Below are positions 35,555 to 43,909 of a stretch of 64,000 nucleotides of DNA, piece after piece (position 1 is the first letter of the stretch; each line of letters opens with the position of its first letter). Made by a program: the position numbers and the translations under genes. The notes beneath the pieces were generated by a model that worked only from the letters and a program-made list of their open reading frames with translations, was not told the DNA's origin and searched no databases. Origin of the DNA: Rhizobium sp. CCGE 510 (GTDB lineage Bacteria; Pseudomonadota; Alphaproteobacteria; Rhizobiales; Rhizobiaceae); contig NZ_AEYF01000055.1 of NCBI RefSeq assembly GCF_000292525.1, positions 1 to 64,000 on the forward strand, written 5' to 3'.

Positions 35555-35812
35555 TCAGGCCGGCATCAATCGCTTTTCAGTCTTGGCGTCGAACAGATGC
35601 AGCTTGCTGAGATCGGGGGCAAGACCGAGCTTGTCACCCGCACAGAGTGCAAGGCGCTCCCTCACCGTCACAACGAGGTTCTCGGCACCGTGTTTGGCGG
35701 TGATCTCGGCTCCGGTCGGCTCGATGAGGGCGACTTCGGCCGTCACAAGACCTTGTCCGATCGTCGGGTGCTCAGGCCGGATACCATAGATGATTGCGGC
35801 GCCGCGCTCCAC
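35555..35812 (-). pseudogene. C-terminal remnant of a UgpC/MsmK-type ABC transporter ATPase
   Basis: The frame reads IIYGIRPEHPTIGQGLVTAE, followed later by VVTVRERLALCAGDKLGLAP and KLHLFDAKTEKRLMP. These are the TOBE-domain end of carbohydrate ABC ATPases of the UgpC/MsmK/MalK class. The nucleotide-binding domain, about 280 residues, is missing upstream, where the sequence turns into unrelated DNA. This is decayed transporter DNA beside the ery locus, possibly left from an earlier polyol transporter (inference). Confidence 0.75.
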
Positions 35813-35972
35813 CTGAAGCCAAAGAATGGGCCCTACGGAGCAAGCCCTTTGCCCCGCCGGGCACTGCGCGAGACATCAGCCAGCTCGAATTCCAGACGAG
35901 TTAGTCGGCCGCCAGTGAGACCGGTCTCGCATCGTGTGCATCCCTAGTCGGGGTTTGTTTTCGGGGACGGTT

Positions 35973-36428
35973 TCAACGGGCGCTGTATTTCGCGTCGAGA
36001 TCATCCATGGCCTTGACGTTACCGGCGGAGCGGCCGTTCTCGTCGAAGGTCTGGGCAAGAAACGCGTCAGCGATCGACTTTGCAAGCTCCGTTCCGATGA
36101 CGCGGGCTCCCATGGTGATGATCTGCGCATTGTTGGAAAGCGCGGCACGCTCGGCTGAATAGGTGTCGTGCGTCAGGGCGGCGCGGATGCCCGGAACCTT
36201 GTTGGCCGAGATGCACACACCGATGCCGGTGCCGCAAACGAGGATCGCCTTGTCGTAGGTGCCGTCGATGACGCCTGAGGCAACGCGATCCGAGAGGTTG
36301 GCGTAGAAAGGATCGGCACCGGCGCTGGTGCGCGAGACTTCGTACACGTCGAAACGGTCCTTCAGATGGTCGGCCAGAACCTTGGCGAGGCCTTCGCCGG
36401 CGCTGTCTCCTGCAATGGCAAGCTTCAT
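35973..36428 (-). CDS. rpiB: RpiB-type D-erythrose-4-phosphate isomerase
   Basis: A 151-aa RpiB/LacAB-family isomerase: MKLAIAGDSAGEGLAKVLAD, the active-site cysteine loop ILVCGTGIGVCISANK, and TITMGARVIG-like NAQIITMGARVIGTELAK. In Brucella the orthologue EryI isomerises the tetrose phosphate made by TpiA2/EryH to D-erythrose 4-phosphate, the last step of erythritol catabolism. Rhizobium rpiB is needed for growth on erythritol. GAGGAGAAAG supports the start at 36428. It is the last gene of the eryR-tpiB-rpiB unit, 11 bases after tpiB. Confidence 0.93.
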   Translation of the reverse strand: MKLAIAGDSAGEGLAKVLADHLKDRFDVYEVSRTSAGADPFYANLSDRVASGVIDGTYDKAILVCGTGIGVCISANKVPGIRAALTHDTYSAERAALSNNAQIITMGARVIGTELAKSIADAFLAQTFDENGRSAGNVKAMDDLDAKYSAR

Positions 36429-36439
36429 TGTCTTTCTCC

Positions 36440-37210
36440 TCAGAGTTTGGCGGCGCATCTGGCCAGGATGTCGAGGTAGCCTTCGACATTCCAAGCCGAA
36501 CGGCCGATGAAGAGCCCGTCGATATGCGGGCTCGAAATCAGTTCTTCGCAGTTCTGCGGGTTGACCGATCCGCCGTAGAGGCAGGGGATCTTCCGGCCCA
36601 GCACAGTTTCGGCAACGGCGATGATTTCAGACTGGCGGGCATCCGCATAATCCGCAGTCGCCGGGATGCCTTTCTCGCCGATCGCCCAGACGGGCTCGTA
36701 GGCGAGCAGGATTTCGGCGCTTTTCTGGGCGCCCGAAAGTTTCGATAGCGCGCCGCGCACCTGGGTTGCGAGGATGTCGGCAGCCTTTCCGCTTTCGCGG
36801 TCGGAAAGCGTCTCGCCAATGCAGATCAATGGAATGAGACCGTGGCGAACCGCCGCTTCGGTCTTCAGACCCACAGTCTCGTCGGTCTCTCCAAAATGTT
36901 CGCGACGTTCGGAATGACCGAGCTCGACGAGATCGAGATTGCAGTCCTTCAGCATCACCGGCGAGACTTCGCCGGTCCAGGCACCCTGGTCGGCCCAATG
37001 CATGTTCTGGGCGCCGACCTTCACCGAGGTCTTGGCAAGCATCGCCTTGACCTCGCGCACGGCTGTGAAGGGTGGAATCACGAAGCGCTGGATACGCGGG
37101 TCGCGCGCGGCATCGGCAGCTTCGAGACCGCGGGCGAAATGCTCGGCTTCAGCAAGCGTCTTGTTCATCTTCCAGCTGGTGCCAATCCAGAAGCGCGGCT
37201 TTTCGGTCAT
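36440..37210 (-). CDS. tpiB: triose-phosphate-isomerase homologue, D-3-tetrulose-4-phosphate isomerase
   Basis: A 256-aa TIM-barrel protein of the triosephosphate isomerase family: N-terminal WIGTSWKMNKTLAEA, catalytic histidine in ELGHSERREHFGE, catalytic glutamate in LLAYEPVWAIGEKG and phosphate loop YGGSVNPQNCEELI. Brucella TpiA2 (EryH) converts D-3-tetrulose 4-phosphate to an aldose phosphate. Rhizobial TpiB is required for erythritol use, and R. leguminosarum has a separate housekeeping TpiA. The start at 37210 overlaps the eryR stop (ATGA), so the genes are translationally coupled. Confidence 0.93.
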   Translation of the reverse strand: MTEKPRFWIGTSWKMNKTLAEAEHFARGLEAADAARDPRIQRFVIPPFTAVREVKAMLAKTSVKVGAQNMHWADQGAWTGEVSPVMLKDCNLDLVELGHSERREHFGETDETVGLKTEAAVRHGLIPLICIGETLSDRESGKAADILATQVRGALSKLSGAQKSAEILLAYEPVWAIGEKGIPATADYADARQSEIIAVAETVLGRKIPCLYGGSVNPQNCEELISSPHIDGLFIGRSAWNVEGYLDILARCAAKL

Positions 37211-37983
37211 GTCGGATCCTGCGTTGATGCAATGGTGAGCGTAATGCCCGCCTGCTCGAATTCCTCCAGGACAGCGGCATCCGGTGCGCTGTCGGTGATA
37301 ATCGCGTCGAAGTCGGCCAGATCCGCCATGACATGCAGCGCGGTGTGGCCGATGCGCTGATGGTTGACCAGAAGGCAGGTCCTGGTCGACGACGCGATCA
37401 TCGCCCGTTTGGCGCGCACGACGTTATCGTCCATGTGATAGGCGCGCCCGCCGCTGACGGCGGGCGTCGAAATGAAGGCGATGTCGGCCCTCAGCCGCGA
37501 CAGTGCCTCCTCGGTGACAACGCCGAGATAGGCGTTGAACTTGGCCGAGTAGATGCCGCCGAGCGCGATCAGCGCGATGCCGGTTTCGCCTTTCAGCCGC
37601 TCCATGATCGCCGCGTTGTTGGTGATCAAGGTCAGCGGCCGCTTCTGCAGCAGCATTTCCCCGAGCACGGCCGCCATCGAGCCGTCATTTACCATCACCG
37701 TCATCCCCGGCTCGACCAGTTCCAGCGCGGTCTCAGCCATAGCCAGCTTGGCCTCGCTGCCTTGGCGCTCGCGAATGCGGAAGTCGCTTTCGAACTGAGT
37801 TCCGGCGTCAATGGTCGCGCCGCCGCGAACCTTGCGCAGGACGCCGGCCTGCTCGAGATCGTCGAGATCGCGATGGATCGTCATCTTTGACACGGTGAAG
37901 CGATCGGCAAGGTCGTCGAGATCGACGGTCTTGTTTTCGACGAGCAGGTTGACGATCAACTGCTGCCGCTCTTCCCGCCTCAT
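37207..37983 (-). CDS. eryR: DeoR family regulator of the tpiB-rpiB unit (EryR-like)
   Basis: A 258-aa DeoR/GlpR-family regulator. It has an N-terminal winged helix (RREERQQLIVNLLVENKTVD, then KMTIHRDLDDLEQAGVLRKVRGGA) and a sugar-phosphate-binding domain with ITNNAAIMERLKGE, LIALGGIYSAKFNAYLG and TDSAPDAAVLEEFEQAGI. I prefer ATG at 37983, 6 bases after GGTGGAG, to GTG at 37995. It leads the eryR-tpiB-rpiB operon and overlaps tpiB by 4 bases. The effector is probably an erythritol-derived phosphate (inference). The symbol follows use for the same position in rhizobial ery loci. Confidence 0.85.
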   Translation of the reverse strand: MRREERQQLIVNLLVENKTVDLDDLADRFTVSKMTIHRDLDDLEQAGVLRKVRGGATIDAGTQFESDFRIRERQGSEAKLAMAETALELVEPGMTVMVNDGSMAAVLGEMLLQKRPLTLITNNAAIMERLKGETGIALIALGGIYSAKFNAYLGVVTEEALSRLRADIAFISTPAVSGGRAYHMDDNVVRAKRAMIASSTRTCLLVNHQRIGHTALHVMADLADFDAIITDSAPDAAVLEEFEQAGITLTIASTQDPT

Positions 37984-38083
37984 CCCGATCTCCACCCTCG
38001 TTTGATGTTAAGATAACGGAGTATGCGTGATAATCAACATTTATTATGTTATTTTGCGATCAAATATTGTTGTGTTTCCATGG
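37984..38083 (-). promoter_or_regulatory. AT-rich promoter/operator region of eryR-tpiB-rpiB
   Basis: This 100-base gap after eryD is far more AT-rich than its flanks. On the minus strand it holds ATAACATAA (38052-38044), the same 9-mer found upstream of eryA at 43325-43333. It should carry an independent promoter for the isomerase operon, with binding sites for EryR and/or EryD (inference). Confidence 0.45.
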
Positions 38084-39019
38084 CTACTTCAGCAGCGCCT
38101 GCGCGGTTCGTTCGTCGGTGATCAGCCCGAAAAGGCGGCGGCTATTCAGAATTGCCCGGATGGCAGCCACTTTCGATTGTCCGCCCGCCAGCGCCACAAG
38201 CCGCTCTTTCTTGGTTTTGGGAAAAGACGCAGACAGCGTGCGCGCCGTCAGCGCGGTGTCGAGGATATGACCGTCGGCGTCGAAAAAATGTCCGAGGATT
38301 TCGCCGACGCCGCCCGCGGCAGCGATGTCGTCGATTTCACCGGGTTCGACCATGCCAGACAAAACCAGCTGCGCCTCGGCATCGACAGTGCCCAGGCCGA
38401 CCAGCTTCAGATCGGCATTGTTGGCAAGATCGAAGACCTCCTTGACGGCACGCTGCGCCTTCAGCACTTCGCGGTCCTCGCCGGTATTGGCGAAAAAGGG
38501 AACCGGCATGACATAGGCATGGGTGCCGGTCTTTTCGGCGATGCGATGCATCACGTCATAGGGGTTGGCGCCGTAGTTTCGTGTCAGTCCGCCAAGCAAT
38601 GAGACGAAGCGCAGGTTCTTCGCGCTTACCCTCGGCATATATTGGACGGCGGCGGAAAGCGTGCGGCCATGACCGAGGCCGATGACCGTATTGTCGCCGC
38701 GCTCGATCTCGCGCTTGAGATAGCCGGCGCCGGCATGGCCAAGTGCGCGCAGCGGCAAGCCTTCCTCGCCGAGATCGGGTGCGACCTCGCAATATTGAAG
38801 TCCGAACCGCTCCGAAAGCCGCATCTCCAGCTCGACGCATTCGACGATATCCCCGTCGATGGTGACTTTGACGACACCATCGGCAACCGCTCTGGCGATC
38901 AGGCGATGGGCCTTTACCGATGGCACGCCGAGGCGGCGAGCAACGTCGGACTGCGTCAGGCCACCGGCATAGTGAAGCCAGGCAGCACGCACGGCAAGCG
39001 TATCATCGGCGTCTGTCAT
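38084..39019 (-). CDS. eryD: SorC/DeoR-type regulator of erythritol catabolism, EryD
   Basis: A 311-aa protein with an N-terminal helix-turn-helix (AAWLHYAGGLTQSDVARRLG, then SVKAHRLIARAVADGVVKV) and a SorC-type sugar-binding domain (TVIGLGHGRTLSAAVQYMPR, FVSLLGGLTRNYGANPYDVM, VALAGGQSKVAAIRAILN). Its size and position match EryD, the repressor of the ery operon that responds to erythritol in Brucella and rhizobia. AAGGAG lies 5 bases before the ATG at 39019; a GTG one codon earlier is possible. It is the distal gene of eryABCD, 70 bases after eryC. Confidence 0.93.
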   Translation of the reverse strand: MTDADDTLAVRAAWLHYAGGLTQSDVARRLGVPSVKAHRLIARAVADGVVKVTIDGDIVECVELEMRLSERFGLQYCEVAPDLGEEGLPLRALGHAGAGYLKREIERGDNTVIGLGHGRTLSAAVQYMPRVSAKNLRFVSLLGGLTRNYGANPYDVMHRIAEKTGTHAYVMPVPFFANTGEDREVLKAQRAVKEVFDLANNADLKLVGLGTVDAEAQLVLSGMVEPGEIDDIAAAGGVGEILGHFFDADGHILDTALTARTLSASFPKTKKERLVALAGGQSKVAAIRAILNSRRLFGLITDERTAQALLK

Positions 39020-39089
39020 CACGGCTCCTTTTCGAAGGTCATGCGGCGATTCCGCCGTATCGCAGTGCTGCCTTTTAAAGACCTCCGCC

Positions 39090-40022
39090 TCAGATGTTCA
39101 AGTCGGCGACGCCGGTGTCGATATGCGGCGCCCAGAAGGCGACGCTTTCGGCAATCTGCGGGATGACCTGGCGATCGTTCGGCTCGCGTTCCTTGAAGGA
39201 GAGTTCCAGGCAGATTTCATTGTCTTTTGCCCCACCTTCGGCCAGCGCCTGAAGCAGAGGTGCCGGCTGGATGCGGCCCTTGGCGTTGAATTCGGCGGTA
39301 AAGGGCCGGTGCCCGCCCTTGTCCATCAGGCTCTGTTTGATGTGGATGATCGGCGATACCGGCGGGACGGCGCGTGCCCAGGCATAGGGGTCGTAGTCGT
39401 CGGGATCGGTGGAGGTGATGTCGCCATGATCGATATCCGCCATCATCCACATCGGGATGGCCATTCCGGCGGCTGTCAGCCGCTCCTGCAGCGACAGACA
39501 GGCGGCGATCGTCTCGCCGAACTCGCGGCCGATGCTCATCGGCTCCCAGAACATGTAGGAGAGGCCTGCGGCGCGCGCATGCTCGGCGACATCGGCCCAA
39601 CAATCGATGGCGATCTTGATCAGTTCCTCGCGCCTGGCCGGATCGTCGAAGTCCTTATAGGTGAAGATCGCAAATTGCGTGCCGACCGAGTGGCCGCCGA
39701 GATCGGCGGTGATGTCGGCAAAGGTCTTGAACCACTCGACGTAGTAGCGGCGCACATCGGCATCCGGATGTCCGAAATGGTTGAGGCGCCCATAGGGGCC
39801 CGTCATGCCCGAGGTGACCCGTACGCCGGTGCGCTGCAGGGCAGCGCTCATCGTGCGCGTCAGGCGGCGGATGACGGGCGCCTGCCAGCTCGGATTGATG
39901 AATTCGTGGGTCAGTTGGAGGTCGCGGATGCGCAAATCATGCGCCACCGTGTCGATGAGGTCGTCTGGGTCGGCGAAGCGGTTGACCAGCGGATTGGTAT
40001 TGAGCGAAAGGGTCAGCGGCAT
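39090..40022 (-). CDS. eryC: tetrulose-4-phosphate racemase, xylose-isomerase-like TIM barrel
   Basis: A 310-aa protein of the xylose isomerase/AP-endonuclease-2 superfamily: MPLTLSLNTNPLVNRFADPD, LQLTHEFINPSW, a metal-ligand-rich centre (YMFWEPMSIG, WMMADIDHGDI, IIHIKQSLMDKGGH) and a C-terminal EICLELSFKEREP. EryC was once called a dehydrogenase, but biochemical work in Brucella showed it racemises L-3-tetrulose 4-phosphate to the D form. The fold seen here agrees with that. The start at 40022 lies 11 bases after eryB, inside the eryABCD operon. Confidence 0.93.
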   Translation of the reverse strand: MPLTLSLNTNPLVNRFADPDDLIDTVAHDLRIRDLQLTHEFINPSWQAPVIRRLTRTMSAALQRTGVRVTSGMTGPYGRLNHFGHPDADVRRYYVEWFKTFADITADLGGHSVGTQFAIFTYKDFDDPARREELIKIAIDCWADVAEHARAAGLSYMFWEPMSIGREFGETIAACLSLQERLTAAGMAIPMWMMADIDHGDITSTDPDDYDPYAWARAVPPVSPIIHIKQSLMDKGGHRPFTAEFNAKGRIQPAPLLQALAEGGAKDNEICLELSFKEREPNDRQVIPQIAESVAFWAPHIDTGVADLNI

Positions 40023-40033
40023 GGCGGCATCCT

Positions 40034-41545
40034 TCAGGCGGCGGCAAGGCGGGTTGAAGCAAACCACTCGCCAAAGGCCGCGCGCTCCGCTTCGTTCAGA
40101 TGGAGGTAGTGTTTGGTGCGGCGATAGAGAATGTCCTCGGCCGTTTCGGCCCATTCCGTGGCGACGAGATAGCGGGCCTCGGCCTCGTAGAGCTGTCCGC
40201 CGAAATGCCGCCCGAGCCCTTCCATGCCTGGCGCGCCGGCAACCACGTTCCTGGCGCGGGCGCCATAGAGACGGCCGTAGTGATGCACGAGCTTGCGGGG
40301 CATCCAGGGATAGATATCGCGCAGGCTGTTGGCGAAGCTCTCGTAGTCGGCATTCGGAATTTCGCCGCCCGGCAGCGGCGCTTTCTCAGTCCAGTCGCCT
40401 CCCATGTTCGGGAAGATGTGCTTCAGACGCTGCATGCCGCGTTCGGCGAGCTCGCGGAATGTGGTGATCTTGCCGCCGAAGACGTTGAGCAGCGGAGCGC
40501 CGCCTGTCTCGTCGAGATCGAAGACGTAGTCGCGGGTAACGGCCGACGGGTTGCCCTTGCCATCGTCAAACAGCGGGCGCACGCCGGAGAAGCTGTGCAG
40601 CACATCCTGCCGACGCAGCTTTTCCTTGAAATAGCGATTGACCGCCTTGAGCAGATACTCGATCTCCGTCTCCTCGGCGGCGACATCCTCGGCCCGGCCT
40701 TCGTAAGCGATATCGGTCGTCCCGATCAGCGCCTTGTCGCCCTCGTAGGGATTGATGAAAATGACGCGTTTGTCGTGGTTCTGCACCAGATAGGCATTGG
40801 CGCCCGCCCAGAACTTGGGCACGATGATGTGGCTGCCCTTGACGAGGCGGACATTGCGGCCGGAGTTCGAACCGGCGACGCGATTGATGATGTCCATCAC
40901 CCAGGGGCCGGCGCAGTTCACCAGACATTTGGCACGAAAGGTTCGCGTCTCCCCCGTGGCGTTGCTTTTCGTGACCACGGTCCAACCGCCATTCTCGCGA
41001 CGGGCCGACACGGCCGGCGAGCGGGTCAGCACCAGAGCGCCGTTTTCCGCTGCGCTCACCGCATTCAAGGTCACGAGGCGGGCGTCGTCGACCCAGCAAT
41101 CGGAATATTCAAAGCCGCGTGTGTATTGATCGAGGATCGGCGTGCCTTCCGGGTCGCGGAGCAGATTGAGCGTGCGGGTCCCGGGCAGCTTCTTGCGGCC
41201 GCCAAGATGATCGTAGAGGAAGAGCCCGAGCCGCACGAGCCATGCGGGGCGATCCTCAGGGCTGTGCGGCAGGACGAAGCGCATCGGCCAGATGATATGC
41301 GGCGCGGCGTTGAGCAGCACTTCACGCTCGATCAGCGCCTCACGCACTAGGCGGAATTCGTAATATTCGAGGTAACGCAGACCTCCATGCACCAGCTTGC
41401 CCGAGCGCGACGACGTTCCCTGTGCCAGATCGTCCTTTTCGCACAGCACGACCTTCAGGCCGCGGCCGGCAGCATCGCGTGCTATCCCCGCACCGTTGAT
41501 GCCTCCGCCGATGACGAAGAGATCCAGGAGTTCGGGTTCGGTCAT
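40034..41545 (-). CDS. eryB: FAD-dependent L-erythritol-4-phosphate dehydrogenase (GlpD-like)
   Basis: A 503-aa flavoprotein of the aerobic glycerol-3-phosphate dehydrogenase family. The FAD-binding Rossmann motif LFVIGGGINGAGIARDAAGR is at the N-terminus, followed by GTSSRSGKLVHGGLRYLEYY. Later come VNCAGPWVMDI, LIGTTDIAYEG, FSGVRPLF and NVFGGKITTFRELAE. EryB oxidises L-erythritol 4-phosphate to L-3-tetrulose 4-phosphate and passes electrons to the respiratory chain at the membrane. The ATG at 41545 follows GAAGGAG; the longer upstream frame overlaps eryA and is rejected. The gap to eryA is 32 bases. Confidence 0.94.
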   Translation of the reverse strand: MTEPELLDLFVIGGGINGAGIARDAAGRGLKVVLCEKDDLAQGTSSRSGKLVHGGLRYLEYYEFRLVREALIEREVLLNAAPHIIWPMRFVLPHSPEDRPAWLVRLGLFLYDHLGGRKKLPGTRTLNLLRDPEGTPILDQYTRGFEYSDCWVDDARLVTLNAVSAAENGALVLTRSPAVSARRENGGWTVVTKSNATGETRTFRAKCLVNCAGPWVMDIINRVAGSNSGRNVRLVKGSHIIVPKFWAGANAYLVQNHDKRVIFINPYEGDKALIGTTDIAYEGRAEDVAAEETEIEYLLKAVNRYFKEKLRRQDVLHSFSGVRPLFDDGKGNPSAVTRDYVFDLDETGGAPLLNVFGGKITTFRELAERGMQRLKHIFPNMGGDWTEKAPLPGGEIPNADYESFANSLRDIYPWMPRKLVHHYGRLYGARARNVVAGAPGMEGLGRHFGGQLYEAEARYLVATEWAETAEDILYRRTKHYLHLNEAERAAFGEWFASTRLAAA

Positions 41546-41577
41546 GTCATGCTCCTTCGATGCCTGCTGCATCAGAA

Positions 41578-43152
41578 TTACGCGCCCAGCGGCGACGTCG
41601 TTGCGGCTTCGGCAAGCTTGTCCCAGGCGGGCGTCATTGCCTGGCGCACATCGGTATAGGCAGAAAAGAGCCTGTCGAATCGGGCAGCCTCGCTGGCATC
41701 CGGCGTTTCCGGATCGCCGAGCAGCGGCGTCACCCAGTCGGCAATGCAATCGTCCATGCTGGAATAGACGCCGACGGCCACCGCAGCCATCATCGCCACG
41801 CCGGCCGCCCCCGTCTCCTCGCGGCGCGACTGGCGGATCGGTGCGTTGACGGCGGCCGAAAGCGAACGGCGAAGGGCGACGGAGCGTGTTGCCCCGCCCG
41901 TGACCCGCAGCTCTCCGGGCATCGGGCCCATCGCCGCGTAGCAGTCGCGGGTAGCAAGCCCCAACCCCTCCACCACGCTGCGCAGCAGGTCGGGGAAGCC
42001 GTGACGCATCGAAAGCCCGGTGAAGCCCGCGCGCGCATTGGCGTTGACGAAAGGCCCACGTTCGCCCGCTTCGGAAATGTAGGGATGATAAAGCACCGAC
42101 CCCGGTCGGCTTTCTGCAAACCAGCCGTCGATGCGCGCAATGAGTTCTGCATGCGAAGCAGGCTTGCCTGCCTCGGCCATGAGATAGGCGGCGACATCGA
42201 GGATCCAGTCGATGTTGATCGTGGCGCCCATATTGGTCTGGACCTGGGTGACGATGCCGGGAATGGGCAGGGCGATCACATAGCCGGTACCCTCACGATT
42301 GAGCTGAACGTCGGCAACGGACTTGGCGCGCAAGTGCACGCCGGTCGAGCCGATCGTCGAACAGGCGGCGTTGCGAGCGCCGCTGCGCACGCCTGCACCA
42401 AGCGCCGTCATCACCATGTCGACATAGCCGAGGCAAACCGGCGTTCCGGCAAGCAGCCCGCAGGCCTTCGCCGCCTCTGATGTCAGCGCGTGGCTGATCT
42501 CGCTGCCGTCGATGATTTCGGGCAAAAGCCCGCGTCTGTGCTCAAGGCCGAGCGCGTCGATCACGACGGCATCATACTGGCGCGTTCTGAAATTGCCGAA
42601 GGTGAAACCTGCCTCCGATGGATCGGTTGCCCGCACGCCTGTGAGGTTGAGATAGAGCCAGTCCTTGCAGTGCAGCGCCGCCTCCGCCCGATCGAGAAGG
42701 TCCGGCGTGAAGCGGTCCATATGGGCGAGTTGCGCACCCTGCTGGCACGTGTTGAGGCCGGTGCCCGTTGCCTCGAAGCGGGCACGGTTCTGCGTTCCGC
42801 CGGCGAGCGATGTGACTGTCGGCGCGGCGCGCGCGTCGAGCCACAGCCAGGCATCGGCAACCGGCCTATTGCCGCGGCCGACGAGCCAGGTGCCGTCGCC
42901 CTGTCCGGTGACGGCGATGGCTGCGGTGCGGGATGCAAGATCAGTGACCTTTTCTCCGAGGCCACGCAACGCGCTGGCGCAATCGAGCCAGGTCTGGTCC
43001 AGCGACTGCGTTGCCGAGCCATCGTCTCCGGTGGCATATCGGTTGCGAACGGAGGCCGTGGCGATCTGGCGGCCGGACAGATCGAAGGCGACAGCCTTGA
43101 TGACCGAGGTGCCGGCATCTATCCCAATGATGATCTTCCCGGTCGATGTCAT
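41578..43152 (-). CDS. eryA: erythritol kinase
   Basis: A 524-aa FGGY-family kinase. The N-terminal ATPase fold starts IIIGIDAGTSVIKAVAFDLS, has AVTGQGDGTWLVGRG (catalytic region) and WLWLDARAAPTV. The FGGY C-terminal part contains ELRVTGGATRSVALRRSLS and EETGAAGVAMMAAVAVG. EryA phosphorylates erythritol to L-erythritol 4-phosphate, the entry step. The ATG at 43152 gives MTSTGKIIIGIDAGTS; a longer frame to 43179 lacks support. It leads the eryABCD operon and faces a control region of about 750 bases shared with the divergent transport genes. Confidence 0.94.
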   Translation of the reverse strand: MTSTGKIIIGIDAGTSVIKAVAFDLSGRQIATASVRNRYATGDDGSATQSLDQTWLDCASALRGLGEKVTDLASRTAAIAVTGQGDGTWLVGRGNRPVADAWLWLDARAAPTVTSLAGGTQNRARFEATGTGLNTCQQGAQLAHMDRFTPDLLDRAEAALHCKDWLYLNLTGVRATDPSEAGFTFGNFRTRQYDAVVIDALGLEHRRGLLPEIIDGSEISHALTSEAAKACGLLAGTPVCLGYVDMVMTALGAGVRSGARNAACSTIGSTGVHLRAKSVADVQLNREGTGYVIALPIPGIVTQVQTNMGATINIDWILDVAAYLMAEAGKPASHAELIARIDGWFAESRPGSVLYHPYISEAGERGPFVNANARAGFTGLSMRHGFPDLLRSVVEGLGLATRDCYAAMGPMPGELRVTGGATRSVALRRSLSAAVNAPIRQSRREETGAAGVAMMAAVAVGVYSSMDDCIADWVTPLLGDPETPDASEAARFDRLFSAYTDVRQAMTPAWDKLAEAATTSPLGA

Positions 43153-43909
43153 TGCAGGCCTATCTCGCCATCCTAGCAAGTGTCACGGCGAGTAATACGC
43201 GCATCAAATTCATCTGAAGCCTCCCGATCCCTCAACTCTCTGGGATGATGCATCGGCTGCCAACTTCGGTTTTTAAGCCCAGATCGAGCACGCAGCCGAA
43301 ACCTCTCTAGGTTCGCTTAAAAACATAACATAAAGATACCATAAAGCTAGTAAGATTTTTCTAGCGATGTAATTTTTTTCATCTAAAATAGAAGGGTACG
43401 GACGTTACGTCTGTGCCGCCCAACGATTGCGGTGCGGCATTGAAAACGGCCGCATCCGCAATGCTTAGTGAGAAAAATTATCATTTAAAAACAGCCATAC
43501 ACCGCCACAACGCAATCGAATGACAGACGTGACGATTTTAGCTTTGCCTGCCCCTTTTTGCTGCAATGCAGCGTGATAAACAAGATGTAAGGTCGGGTAT
43601 TTTTATCGAAATACGGCGGAGGCGCCGTTGACAGCTCATAAAATTTATAACATCATTTACGGCATAAATAACATACTTCTATCACGGAAGCGCTCTTCCT
43701 GATGGAGAATTTGCAGGCCCAAGCGGTGGGAGGAGACAGCCGCCGGTCGTGTTGAGGAGGCTTCCAATGCGAATATTCGTCCAGAGTTGCGCTCTTGCGG
43801 GTGGCCCGCCGGTTTCTGTTCCGGTGCGGCGCAATGCTTCAGCCCGCGTGCGATCATCATCGCGCTAGCCCTCTCCATCTTGCCATTCCAAGCCAAAGGC
43901 CGTCCGGAC
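43153..43909. promoter_or_regulatory. divergent control region of the ery catabolic and transport operons
   Basis: This long stretch holds no convincing gene and becomes AT-rich from about 43310. ATAACATAA at 43325-43333 and a repeated CATAAAG just after it (43330 and 43341 areas) lie on the eryA side. ATAACAT (43647-43653) and ATAACATA (43668-43675) lie on the transporter side, downstream of a TTGACA at 43628-43633. The 9-mer recurs upstream of eryR. EryD is the expected ligand of such sites; no binding is shown here. A frame open from 43787 upstream of the DUF2291 gene is not favoured as coding. Confidence 0.5.

Noticed and set aside
39123..40109. 328-codon plus-strand frame
   Set aside because: Antisense shadow of eryC.
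40100..41350. 416-codon plus-strand frame
   Set aside because: Antisense to eryB, whose FAD motifs prove the minus-strand frame is the real one.
43628..43660. TTGACA as a full sigma-70 promoter for the ery transport operon
   Set aside because: No acceptable -10 box lies 16-18 bases downstream; the closest TATAAC is only 12 bases away.
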